The notes below the pieces were generated by a model. That model was not told the origin of the DNA. It worked only from the letters and a program-made list of their open reading frames with translations, and searched no databases. From Drosophila pseudoobscura (lineage: Eukaryota; Arthropoda; Insecta; Diptera; Drosophilidae), in NCBI RefSeq assembly GCF_009870125.1, contig NC_046680.1, positions 17,689,501 to 17,753,500 of the forward strand: a stretch of 64,000 nucleotides of DNA, read 5' to 3'. The position numbers and the translations under genes are program-made. Within the stretch, counting starts at the first letter, position 1, and the number at the start of each line of letters is the position of its first letter. Shown here piece after piece: positions 11,883-25,000 of the stretch.

Positions 11883-14800
11883 GACGATGCAGATCCGAGG
11901 CGGCACACAACACGAATACAGGCGCAACAATTGCCACTATCATCATATCCCATTCGCACTGAGAGGCGGGAGTCCCGTTCGCTGATGCGGCTGTTATTCG
12001 AGCGACGCGACCCTTTCCTATGGCTCCACTGCCATAGGAAACCGAGCGGATACAGAACTTCTATGGGATGTAAGCCAATGCCTCAATGTCTGGTTGTTAT
12101 TAATGATCCGAAAACGCAGACGGCAGCAGTCAATAATACTACACAAATACACACTTGTATTAGGAGGAGGACCAGCCAATGACCAATACCGAATCGGAGT
12201 CCGAAAGCCGAAAGCCGAAAATCGAAACACAAAATACACAAGACCGCCGTCTTTTTTGTCCAGTTGTTCATATGCTAATTAACACCTTCTGCTTCTGCCA
12301 GCGGCGTTTCAATTAAGTCATCGCGAGAGCACCAAGATCGGATCACAAAACAGTTTTCGAGATGATGCTGGGACTGGGAGTGGGACTGCGACTGGAGCCG
12401 CGGCTGAGGCTGGGGCTGGGGCCGGCACTGATGGTGCTGTTGTGGCCAGCAGCTCGTTTATCAGCGCGTGCGTTTCATTCATGCAAATCTCCGCCTTGGC
12501 CCGGCCATAACTCAGAGCCGAAACTGGCATCAGCGGCGGCACCATCATCCATCAGTTGGGCCGCGGGACGGGCCGGGGATCCCGGGGTCCGGGCTCTGTC
12601 CGACTACACGATTTTTTAATTTATGATAAAGCGCCTCCGACTGTCACAACGGAATTGCGGCAATAACCATAAACGGCTCAGCAGGTGAAAACTACCAAAA
12701 ATGAAAAGAAAAGAAGAGAAGAAGTGCCGAATGCTGGAGCGCTGGATCTTGGATCCCTGAGTGTCGCTTGAAATGCTTAGACGTCCCGGGTGCAGAGATT
12801 AACATAAATGCAGCTCATTAGTGACGCAATTAAAGACCCGAGCCGACAAACGACAAACGGAGCCAGGAACACCGATCGATTGTCCGCGAGAAGGAGGATG
12901 GAGACACTGATGGCTGATGGCAGATCGCTGCACGAACCCGATCTGCCAGAATGCGCTATATCGCTATATATGTACGGTGTCGTATCCCGCTCGACCGACC
13001 GTCGCGCGCGAGCTATGGTTTGAGTTTGAGCGGCCCGAAAAATATTCAGACACCACCGAAACAGCGGGCAGCCAACATGTTCGAGTCCGATGTGAGGCTT
13101 GAATAATGAATGAACGAATGAATAGTCAGTCGGAAATTACTGAGTCATTCTTGGGCTATGATCCATGAGCTATGAGCTAGTTCAACCCCCTCTCAGGTGT
13201 ATAGATAACTAGATGAAAGAATGGATTCGTATCTGTGACTCGATTCGGTGTGGATCGGTGTGGCTCTTCCTTAGTGTTCCTTCTTGTTTTTCCACTGTAA
13301 TTGATCAATTGATCACGAATTGCATCGAACCTGGCTCGCTTTAAACATGCCGCAAGAGCCAACTGGAGTTTAAGCCCTGTTCGACGAAGCTGCAGGCGCA
13401 ACATGTTCGTTCCCCACTTGAGACTGCGATTGGCTGCCGATCCTGCACGCGACTGGGGTCTCTTTTGCCATTTTAAAAAAGATAATGACGAAGGCCTCGA
13501 TTTAATGATTGTTGGGGGAAAAACTTTCTTCGGCAATCAATTCAATTATGCGGTTAAAAGTCGTGTTTTCGCGTCTGAGAATTTTCGGGACAGGCTAAAC
13601 GGCTGGTCTGGGCTCCCCTTCGACAATTGATCGAATCTGAATGCCGCATGCTCCGTCCATGCCCCCCCTGCGTCTCCCCCTAACAACCTGCCTGGGCTAT
13701 TTGTCAGCGTGTCGAACAAAACACAAATCATGTTCATCAAAGTGTGGCTACAAATGTGTATTTTACAGATTTTTCCGAGATTTTGTTGCTGCTTTTCCCC
13801 GCGAAAATTTATAACTTGTGTTGACTTCGACTCCGACTTCAGCTTCAGCAGCGATCTCTGCAGTCTGCAGTTTTACAAATTGTTTTTGAACATTTGTTCA
13901 AAGTGATTTATTGTCGGTTATTTGCAGGCCGCCTCTCGGTTACGTTGGGAAATGTTTTAAGCCTCGATATTTTATTTTTCACGCGCCTCTTCAATGACAT
14001 CTGCAGGCGTACGGTAGCCGGGAGGAGGGTCTCTGGGACTGTGGGACAGTGGCTGTGCAGGAGCTGCAGCATCTAATGCATTTCTCGGATACTTGTGTCG
14101 TCTTAATTGATATGTCATTTATGCTAATTCCTGCCCAGGCCTGGGGCCCAGCGGCGGCCTGGACCCGGAGCAGTCGCCACAGACGTACGACTATATATAT
14201 CTCTTTCGCTGTTGACGCTCTTGATGACTGGATCTGGATACAAGACGTGTTCTGCTGGCAGCCTATTAAATGCAATTAAGTTAATTTAAACAGTTTGGTG
14301 GAAAGCCAGCCGTTGACAGGTAACAGCCAAGAGCCAGCAGGTGCCCGCTGTTCCAGCTCGAAAAAAAAACAATTGAAAATCCATTGTTGTTTACTTGACT
14401 TTAGTTAGCCGCCGCCTGAGTCACCATCCCCGTCGTCATCCTCATTCTGATGATTAGAATGATGATGATGATGAGCTGTTAATCCCAATAATAGTTGACG
14501 TCAATTACTGCCAATCTCTGCCCCAATGCATTGTCAGCACCTGGCTCTGGGTCTGTCTGCGACTCTGAGGTAAAAACCCCGTGTGTGAGCACAATCAGAG
14601 TCTTGGCTGACCCAGATACCGGGACAGGGACAGCCAGTAGTGTCTTGCCCAAGTACCCGTACCCACAGAGCACTCGTAGTTTATTGTGTGTCAAGACTTT
14701 TAATTTTTAGCTTGAGGTAATTGTTTTATGGAGCCTCAGCCACTCTTTATGGCCGGCAATCGATTGTTGATTAGCTGCAACTCAAAAATGTCGCTGCAAC

Positions 14801-16019
14801 ATTGTTGTGCCTCACCGGATCTCGAGGATCGGGTACTGGGCTGGCTAATCCATATCGATCCATTGTCTGGGCTTTATTGAGACTGCTCTGAGCCAAGTCT
14901 TTTGTTTGGCAACAGTTGAAGAGCAGAATCTGTCCTTTTTAGATGACTTCTACTGTCTCCCATTGGATTCCATTGAAATTTCGTAGCTCAAAGTTCCCTT
15001 CTCCATCAGAATAATTGGCTACCTTTGCCCCAAAGCCAGCGTGTATCGCTCCACTGCCGGCTGACCATAAAACAATATATAAACACACAAAAAACAAGGC
15101 ACAGCAGCCATGAAATAATCATGAATAGCCCGAAAAGTTCCATTTTAACAACAGCATTACCAAAAATAAAAATAAAAACACACAAAAAGCTGGAGTTAGA
15201 GAGGGAGAGAGAGAATTGCTTTCGGTTTATTGTTATTTGTTATGGCTCAACGCTCGGTTTCACATTTCCCCACGGAGCAGAGCAGCTTCCGCTGCCCGTC
15301 GAACGCCCAACGAGGAAAGGGGGGAGGGGAGGGGGCATGGCAGCCAGTGAAGCGATCAGGTCCGAGGAGTAGAAGTGCGGAAAATCGCATTGGGAAAATG
15401 CTGTTTCGGGCTAAACAGCGATTGCCCATAAACAAGTGTAAACTGAGCTGGAAAAGCGGCGGCAGGAAGACTCTGCTCTGGCGATGGCCAACGCATCCGA
15501 TTTCATCCGCTGGCAAAAGGTCGAGGCGGAGCGAGTGAATGAGTGGAGCGATGAGGAGGAGCGATTTATTAACAAGAGACTGCGAGTGCTGTGGCATTTT
15601 GCATTGTGCTCGTAATTACGAAACAACGGCCGACACCTCCGAAAAGATACAGATGTATCTACGCCCCATTAGCTCATCCTCAGCCCCGTCCCATCACGCT
15701 GCGAGGCAGCAGCACCACCGGCAAGTGTTAATTGAGCTCAACCAAAAAGAGGAAAAAAAAAGAAGAGATAGAAAAGGAAATGCTGCTGACCCAGGCAGCT
15801 GCCAGGAGAAGGTCTTTCGTTTCGTTTCGTTTAGGGTTTGGTGTTTTTTCGTCTCTTTTACCTGCAGATAACCGACACTTTCCCCGGGACCGAGCCGGGG
15901 CCGGGCTGATAGGGTTAGGGCCAAGGACAAGCCATTGATAATGACTGGCGCCAGTTGGACAAATTGATCGCTAATTGGTATGTCGGACGGATGTCAGGCC
16001 GGTCGGCGGATCGTGGGAG
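11883..16019. other. Intergenic region between the Wnt2 5' end and the Camta 3' end
   Basis: About 4.1 kb without a supportable gene. It should include the Wnt2 promoter just above 11882. There are scattered ATGATG and GAGAGA tracts and a GA-rich stretch near 15195-15212. ORFs here are short, overlap on both strands and carry no recognisable domain. Confidence 0.6.
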
Positions 16020-16040
16020 GATTAAAGTGTTGAATTAAAC

Positions 16041-16046
16041 TTTATT
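16041..16046 (-). promoter_or_regulatory. Candidate distal poly(A) signal of Camta
   Basis: AATAAA on the minus strand in a strongly AT-rich setting, at the boundary between the AT-rich UTR-like stretch and GC-richer spacer. Confidence 0.4.
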
Positions 16047-18325
16047 GAATTAATTACAATTTTACAGAAACTGGAAAGTCGTTATACAATTTATAAATTT
16101 GTGTATATATAACTCTATGCTTTGTGTTCTTTTGTGTGTGTGTGTGTATCAGTGTCTGTGTCTGTACATACATGTATGTATATGTATATATATGTATAAT
16201 ACGTTGATTCGTTAAAGATTTGTTTAGTTTGCATATATTACTTGCATGTCGATATAGTATGTATACATATATGTACTATAGTTCATGATGAATATCCCAT
16301 ACAAGTAGGTATAATATTTAAAAAGAGCGTACACTCTATGTATACAATAATTTACTTAAAAGTTTAGTTAACAGTTTCACATTACCCTCCCCTCCAATAT
16401 TTGCCCTACTAAGCAGAAACAAACAATTTAGATTTCGATTTCGATTAGTTAGGGACTAGGATTAGGTTTAGGATTACTTAATTGGAGAAGAATGTTTGCC
16501 TGGTACATGCGCCGCACTTTGGAAGTGAAGTTCTATTAGGACGAAGGTAGAAATTATCTAACAGATATGTGAGTACCAAATATATTAGCTACAATATTCT
16601 ATATACTGTATATATGTATATACTTTTTGTGTTTTTTTTTTTGTTTTTCGGTTTTCGGTTGTATAAAGTTTTCGTTAAATATCAACAATTTTGGTGTTGC
16701 ATTAGAATTAGTTCAGTTGAAAGAAAAAACGCTTCAAACGAAACTAGGCGAGGGCGAAATGCCTATATCCTACGATCTGTTCGATAGAAGATATACATAG
16801 TGTGGTATTGGTATTGCGTTTTAGACATACATATGTTTGTATATAATTTGTTGTTAGATTTTAGTTTAGTTTAGATTAGTTTCTAGTTTTTTTAGTTTTA
16901 GTGCCAATTGGCTTAAGGTACTTAAGTTTTTCTTTGCCCTTTGGCCGCTCCTTCTCTACCTAAAAAGACTTTTTTCCATTTAAACACACTCAGGTTTCGT
17001 CTACATGAGTGTGTGTGTGTGTGTTGGTGTAGGTGTGTTGGTGAGAGTTTAAGAGTGTATGTGTGTAAGTGCAAATATTGCATTTAATTAGATATCGATT
17101 TCATTTGTAGTTTCGTTTTTAGCTGCTGTTTTGTCACATGTCTAACACACTGCCTAAGCAAGTTAACAAAATTGATTGCAATTCTTAAGTCAGTTGAGTA
17201 GTGAAATCGTATTTAGTCTTCATTTCAGTTTCCGAATCAGTTGAGTTGATCAGATCTATGTAAAGGTTAAGTTAAGTAAGAGAAAAATGCAATCAAAGTT
17301 CCGTTGAGTAGTTGTTAGAGTGCGAATTAAGTATAATAGTTTTTTTTAGTTGAATAGTTAACAATGTGGTAGAGTAGACCCAGCCCTGCCCTGCCCTGCC
17401 CTGCAGACTCTCGCAGTGGCAGTGGCATTCGCTGTTGAAAATTGTGTTGCAGCAAGTCGGGCTTTTCGGAGGTCTTCTGCTCTTCCTTCCGTAGTTTTAC
17501 ATTTGGTGTCTGTACATTAGATTAGTTTTTGTTCTTGGTTTATTGGTTAATTATTCAAACTTGAACGGTTCTTAAAAATTGTTTCATTGCATCAGATTGC
17601 CGCCTTTCAGATCAGTATCGGTTCATTCTCTATATAGGTATGTATATATTTGTTTGGTGTATATTTGTAAGTATATATGCTTTTGTTGGTATGTTATGAA
17701 AGCTAACAATGTGGACGGACAAAAATAATTTACAAAAATTCATTTATTGTTACATTTAGTTTAAAAACTTTTCTCTCTTGCTTTTGGTTTTTCGGTTTTC
17801 GGTGTTGGGTTTTTGGCTGTGTCGTCTTCAAGCAATTATAGATCGAGGATCAACCAGTTGAGGCAGCAGAAAGTTGAGACTGAGATTTCAACCATACCCA
17901 CAGGACGTCCCGTCCAGTCCCTCCTCCTTCCGTGTTTGCCGGATCGAGTCTGGGTCAGCTTAAGTCATCATCCAAGGAGCTTAACAAGGTTATCTCTAAG
18001 TTTGTTCTATTCTATCATTTACTAGGCTTAGACTAAGCGAAGTAGTCACATAAATTAGGACATAGCTTTAAGTACTTGCGTGAGGGAAATAAGATTAGTT
18101 TTGCTTTGTTTGAAACATGATATATATACGGCCGTAGGCGCGTAGATTTGCAGCTGCTGCGCACTCCAAACTCTACTCTGATTTTAGAAATCAGCAACAA
18201 CATTTGCGAACTCTACGGTGGAGTCCATAGTCTTAGACCTAAAGAGCAGTTAGCGTAGCGACTAGTTAACTGGCTATCTAACGTAGTTTAGTCGATGATT
18301 AATGTTGGATTAATCTGGATTGGGG

Positions 18326-18356
18326 CTTGGGTTCGGGTTCGGGTTCGGGTTCGGGT
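18326..18356. repeat. (GGTTCG)n short tandem repeat
   Basis: About five hexamer units inside the putative Camta 3' UTR. Confidence 0.8.
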
Positions 18357-19043
18357 ACGCTGTTTGCCTTCAAAGACATTGCATAGCTTAGCTTGGTAGT
18401 AGTACGATAAAATAGACTAGAATTTAGTTAGTTGGGCGTATCTATAGTATATACAAAATGTAACTATATAGGCGCATACACTTGCTAATAGTTATATTGA
18501 TTTAGGTTCATTGTATATAATATGTATGTATGTATGTGTGTATATATATACTGTAGACTACGGTTTCCACTACAATTGGAGTTAAAAAGTTTTTCAAAGG
18601 CTTCGGTAATAAGTTCTTTCGAGTTGACAAATGGAAAAATTGTGTGCTCTCATCATCTCCCTGGAGTTCGGTTCGATTTTGGATTTTCAGTTAAGATTAT
18701 GTTAAGTAATACGTAGTACTCTTATGTAAAAACCACTAACCTAGTCTAAGTTCATTTCGAAATCAGTTTTTCAAAGTTTAAAATTCGTTACGCAAATGAA
18801 TCAAAGTGCAGGTAGTTCTTTCTAATAATTCAGTGATAGAGTCTTAGATAGAGAGAGAAAGAGAGAGAGAGTTGAGCTGGAAGCAGAGTTCTACTACAGA
18901 GGTGCTCGGGATTGTAGTCTAATCGAAAATAAATACGAAAGTAGAAACGTTTCACTCAGTTGTTAAAGCTATTCATAAATTCTTATGGAACGCGGTGGCC
19001 TGTTGTGGCCCGTTCCTATGTTAAAAATTCACTCAGTTTACCC

Positions 19044-22000
19044 TCACTGATTGGATTGTAGATTGTTGATGCTGTTCGTATAGGTGTTGCTGCCACTGCT
19101 CTGGGCAGAACTGCTGCAAAGGGTTTAGAGATTAAGAGACATTACTGGATGGTCATACTGGATGGGGATGGGACTCACTTATTTTCTAGGCAAGCCAAGA
19201 TTTCCTGCTGCCCTTGATACTGCAAGTTTTGAAGGTATTCCGCCCTGCGTTGGTGCACCAGCTTCTCTTTTTCGGCTCGCTCTCTCTGTAGTCTGTGTGC
19301 GTGTGGGAAAGGAGAAAAGCCATTAGTAAGCCTGACAACATACTAACAATGTTAAATAACAAATAAAATGTGTTTAAAAATAATACTGTTCGTTAAATAA
19401 TACTCGTCTTAGCGCCGTCTTACCAAAGTCGTCAAATTGGCATCCCAAATGCTTGCGTGCAATTACAGTACCCAAGAGTTAGCTTATGGTTATCCTACAT
19501 CTACTATATAGTACGATATCTAGCGGCTAATTGATTAACTTACTTGATGCGTGATTGTCTCATGAACTGTTGGATCTTCCTGGCAGCTTGATTCTGGGTG
19601 GACTGCGAGTAGGTTCGTCTGCAAAATGCCATTCGAATGAGTACAGAATGATTCAATTTGTGGCTCCACACTCACTTCAAGGGACCCGAGGGACTGGTTT
19701 CCTTGGGCGTGCTCGGCTGCGAGCCCATCTCATGCTGCTGCTGCAGCTGCTGCTGATCCTGCTTGTAGTGGTCGTAGAAGCTGGACAGGCACTGAGAGTT
19801 GCTGCTGACGCTGCCGTGATCGCTGCCCCCTGCCATGCCCTGGCCCAGGCCGCTCTTCTTGAAGCGTTTGTTCTTTCGATAGGAACGATAGCCATGCTGG
19901 ATGACCAGGGCGGCGTTGGTCATCTGCCTGTAATAGGCGTACTGCTTGTACCGCCTGTAATAGTTCTGGATGACAATGGCGGCAGTGCGCTCTTTGTTCT
20001 GCTCCTCGAGCTTCTGCCGGCCCTTGTACGAGCGGTAGGCCTTCTGTATGCACTTGGCCGCCTCGTACAGCTCCCGCTGCTCCGTGTCGGTCAGCGTCAG
20101 CTTGGAGAAGTCCGCCTCGAACGGATACTGCGACAGGCTGGAGGCGTGCAGGAACTCGGTCAGCTGCTTGGTCGACGGCGGCGGACTGGGCGAGCTGACA
20201 GACGGATCTGTGCCCAGTATGGAGTAGCTGGCCGGCGACTGCAGCGGCCCCGAGCTGGCGGGACTCAGGCTGGAGCAGGGAGTGCTCACATCGTGGTACC
20301 GATAGCTGTGGTCGTGGAAGTCGAAGTTGAAGTCGCTGTCGAAATGCGTATTGGGCAGCGAGTCCAGCAGGGGATCCATAAAGCTGTCTGTCAGGGCCGA
20401 GGACTCCGAGGTCAGTGGCTCAGTCAAGGGGCTGCCCAGCACCATCATTTCATCGGCTTCATTCTGTAAATGTTTTTGGATCGTTTTTCTCAATCGAAGC
20501 TGATAGGTAATCCGCTGGCTTAAACTCACTTTGATGCGCTCTGGCATTGCTGCTATAATGTGTTCGGCCAGGGTCAGCACTTTGGCATCCGAGTCCCCTG
20601 AAAGCATTCCAGTATCCAGTTATCAATACTTGTTGGCAGTTTACTCGAATATATACAAATGCAGAGACATGGCAAACGAGTCTACTGAACAGAGTTGGGC
20701 CCTATTCGCCAAGTACATAAAATACTATACTATGCTAAGCAGAGGACCCAACTCTATTTCCAAATGCTTGGACAATATTTAAGTACATTAATAGTATTAT
20801 TAATATTTATTATAATATACACCGACAAGCAATCCGTTGTGTGTGTGTCTGTGTTTGTGTGTGTTAATGTCTAGCTATTTACATACATACAAACACATTT
20901 CGATAGATGTAGTAGTAATATTTACAACGATCAATTCGTGGCTGATTATGCGGAAGGCGAGCGAGTGTTTGTGAGCTATTCAGCTTGTCAGTTTGTCAGT
21001 TTATCAGTTCATAGTTTGTAATTGGTTGATTATATTATATAGACATCGATATAAACGCACATTTAGTTAAGGGTTCAGTTCTAGTCCGCTAGAGCGCGAC
21101 GCATGGACGTGTGCACCAGCAAAGGCAACCAGAAACCAGCAACCAGAAACCAATATTAATAACGAACATTTACGAGTACATTGATTAAACGAGCTCCACA
21201 ATACATACACATATACAAATACATATATATTTATAGATACACCTATGCAACAACAAACAGCAACAACAATATGAACAACATCGATAGCCCCATAGATTCC
21301 CATCCCCCATCCCCCATACCCATCCCCACATGGTTTTGGTTAGTACGTTTTAGCTACAATACGATACGGATTAAGTACGGGTGAGTGGGAGAGAGCGAGA
21401 GAAAGCCGGAGAGAAGCAGAAGCCTCTCTGCCATCACTGACCTACAACTGCATCGGCCAGGGCCAGGGCCAGGTCATTGCCTATGGTCACATCGGTGGCG
21501 CTCGTCGAGGTGTCATCGCCATCGATGTCTTTGTCGTGTATGGGGCTCGACTCGCCCGTGGATACCTCGCCTAGTTTTAGAATTTACCGAAAACATTTTC
21601 ACATTGAGCATTTCTGTTTTTGCAAGTATCAACCAAGCACCACATCGGATCGTTTGATCATGCACGGGATCATGGGGATCCCAGAAACTTACACAGGGCG
21701 AAATCCATTTTACGTAGCGGTGAGAGCAGGCAATTGGTCCCAGTCAGCGTATCCAGCGGCGAGTCCACTCCCAATGCATAGCTGTCGTGCCCCTCAAAGT
21801 TGCTGCGATGAAAGGCGATGAGGCCAGTGAATGCAAGGGTACATTGCGGCTACTTTACCTGTGCAGCCTGGCCAGGGACTTGCCTGACTTGCTGCGTATG
21901 TCCATGTTGATGCCGCTGTCTATGGAAGAGCGCTTGGAGTACCTGCTGCCATTGTTGGGAGGACTTTGATTGCTGGAGAAGCACAGAGAAATGGTTGACG

Positions 22001-25000
22001 TGACGCTGACTGAAATTTAAGAGGCTGGACGACTCACCTATGCACTGCCCCAGGTCTGAGGAAGACGCCATCGTGCTTTCTTTGGAGTATCTCCAGGTCA
22101 AAGCTGTTGTAGGTCTGCGGCGGCGACTCCTCCGCTTCCGTTTCAACGCCTAGGTTCATTGAAAGATTGGCCAGGCCGCCGCGCAAGTGCGGCTTGCGGC
22201 AGCGCTCCTTCTCCAGTCGAAATATCTGGGCCAGGAGATGTTTGTGCCCCTTCAGGTTGGCCAAATCCAGGGCCGTTTGCTGGCTCTGCGTCTTGATCTT
22301 CAGCGCATTGTGATTCCACTTGTAGAGCAGCAGGGAACACTCCACATGGCCGCGCACACAGGACCAGGCGAGCGGCGTGAAACCGTACACATCCTGACTG
22401 AGGGCGTCCAGCTCCGTTTCGAGTATGATATGTGGATTCTCCGCCCGCCAATTGAGCATGGCGCCTACCAGCTTGGCATAGCCCAGGGCGGCGGCCAGAT
22501 GCAGCAGCGTCATGCCCCGCAGGCCCACGCTCCAGCTGGCCACTGTGCTGGGCATGCTCCAGGCATGCTTCGTCAGCCTGTGGCAGTACGCGACCAGCTT
22601 CTCCTCAAAGTTCGGCTCCAGATAGAGAGCCGTGTGGTCCGTCTGCAAAGAATAGAGGAGTTCAGTTGGAATACAGTTGTAAAACCATCTGTAGATCGAA
22701 CACACCGTCGGCTCCTGCTCCGTCTTCAGCTGCAACTTGTCGTCGATGGTCGAGAGGCGATTGAGCAGCGTGAATTTGTACAGGCAATCGTTGGAGCTGC
22801 TCGCATCGAACGGGGCATCGGCCAGCAGCGACAGCTTGTACTCGAACATGACCGAATTGGACACGAGAAAGCCGCCGCAGGCCACCTGGAGCGTCACAAA
22901 GCCGGCCTCGTGGGCAGGACAGTAGCAACGGAGCACTCCCTCCTGCACCATCTGCGTGGGCACGGGCTGGGCATCGAAGAGCACCGTGTAGGCACCAGCA
23001 CCATTGCTGCTCGTCCAGGGTCCGGCCACAAGTACCTTGACTCCGCCCTCGGTGTACGACCACTCCGGACTGAAGTCGCAGATGTTGTGGATCTTGCGGG
23101 GCTGCTGCGTTTGGGCGGCCGCCTGTCCCAGATAGGAGCCCTGCTCCAAGGCCGTGTTGTTCAGGGCCTGCTTATCATCCAGATCCAGCTCGGGGAACTC
23201 CACGAGCATATCGAAGGCATCCAGGTTGGCAAACACATCGTCTGTGTCATCCTCCTCAGGTTCGGCTTCGACTTCCTGGCCGACTGAAGGTTTCTTCTCC
23301 ACTTCTTGAGGATTGCCATTGCTGTTGCTGCTACTGTGGCTGCCGTTTGTTGCCAAAGGTTCTATCGTTGTCGCTGCTGCTTCGCCTGCAGCCGTATTGT
23401 ACGGCTGCATATTGGCTATCAGTGTACGTTGAATATCCTCATGGGATAGATCCAGGGTTTCGTTGAAGAAGCTCAGGGTCTCGGCAGCATTGCCCGCCTG
23501 GGGCTCGTCCTCGCTGCTGTTACTGCTGCTGCTGTGGCTGCTGTGGATGCTGTGTATGCTGTTGTTCTGATTGTTGGCCCCAAAGCTGCTACTCTCGTCG
23601 CTGGCGCTAATTTGGCTGCTATTATCACTGGAAGCACTGAATGTTGCACAACCATTTTGGCTCAGAGTTTGAGGCTGAGACTGCGATTGGGATTGACTCT
23701 TGTTGTGGCCATCTGTGGCCTGATTGTTGCTGCTGCTGCTGCTCCCTCCATTCAGCTGTCAAATAAGTTTGAATTTAATCAACATAAATACACTGAGTGC
23801 AGGCGATTTTGCGGTTTGTACTCACCTCAGTGAGCGCATTGGCGCTCATTAAATTATCACAAGTTGCTGCCGTCGATGTCGTTGTAATTTGTTGCTGCTG
23901 ATTGCCATCGATAATCGATTGTAAGGAACTCGAGGTGGACGATGTGCCGGACGTAGATGTGGATATAGATATAGATGCGGCCATGGACGTGGTTGTGGCT
24001 ATGGCTGTGGAGGGGGAGGTGTTATGACTGTTGACAGCGGAAGACGTTGAGGCCGTATTGTTGTTGCTGCTGCTGCTGCTGCCGCTGCGATGCTCAGGTG
24101 ACATACACATGGCCTCAACAGGGGGTTGGACAAGGGTTGGGGTTTGTGTTTGTGTTTGGGTTTGATTTTGGAGTTGGAGTTGGCCACTGTTTGGGGTTGC
24201 TGATGTCTGTTGCAATTTATAATAATGTTGCTGCTGCTGCTGCTGTGTGTTGTTGCTGTTGCTGGAAGTATTCAGTTGCTGCTGTTGTTGATTGTACATA
24301 AAGTTATTGTTGCTGGGGTCGTTATTATTTACGACATTTAATTCGTTGTTCGTTTGAGCTGCTAATTGCTTGGCACTGGCACTGGGATTGCTGCCGCTGC
24401 CATTTCCATTGCTGCTGACGGAGCTAGTGATTTTGTTTGCAGTCATGTGGCTTTGGATTTCAATTAGTTCCGTATCCATTCCATTTAAGACGGAGCCTCC
24501 TCCTGCTGCTGATGCCGATGCTGCTGTTGCTGCTGCTGCTACTGTTGTGGAAGGATCTCTGGCTGTGGCCGTGATTGTTGTATTGGCAATTTGCAGGCGA
24601 TGATGATGCTGATTCAAATGAGCCGAATTCTGGCTCTGACTGGCCACGAATCGTTGCAGACTCAAGTGTTGCTGCTGTTGCTGGTGATATTGCTGCTGCT
24701 GTTGCTGTTGCTGCTGCATCACCAGATTGCTTCTTGCGGCCAGCATCTGATTGGCACCACGATATTGCTGCTGATAGCTGCCATCGCCATGTCCCGTCTG
24801 TTGTTGCTGTTGTTGCTGCTGCTGCTGCTGTTGAGGAGGAATGATCTGAAACTTGATGGCCGATTCCTGGGGCAGCTGTTGCGTGGCATTGTGGAACTGT
24901 GCGTGCGGGTTGTCCAGGTGCATGCCATCGTTGCGCTGGCGCGGCCGCTCCGCCCAGCGGGAGTATAGCTTGCTGGCCACCACCACATTGGGCGTGCCGC

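Larger units (their letters stand above)
16020..19043 (-). other. Camta: Probable 3' UTR of Camta, about 3 kb
   Basis: Downstream of the Camta stop (19046-19044) lies a 3 kb AT-rich, ORF-poor stretch with many TGTATA-type and TAGTTTAG-type runs. It ends at an AATAAA on the minus strand (16046-16041), after which composition becomes GC-richer. A (GGTTCG)n block lies at about 18326-18356. Long 3' UTRs are common for neuronal fly genes. The alternative is that several shorter poly(A) sites are used and part of this is spacer. Confidence 0.5.

Noticed and set aside
18326..18356. Telomere-like GGGTTCGGGTT repeat
   Set aside because: Drosophila telomeres are not simple repeats, and only about five units occur in a UTR-like region.
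19555..20469. 304-codon plus-strand frame, Leu/Val/Arg-rich
   Set aside because: It is antisense to the Camta exon with the IQ motifs. Its composition follows from the complement of GC-rich coding DNA.
22187..23287. 366-codon plus-strand frame
   Set aside because: Antisense to the Camta TIG and ankyrin exons and crosses a real Camta intron; no domain of its own.
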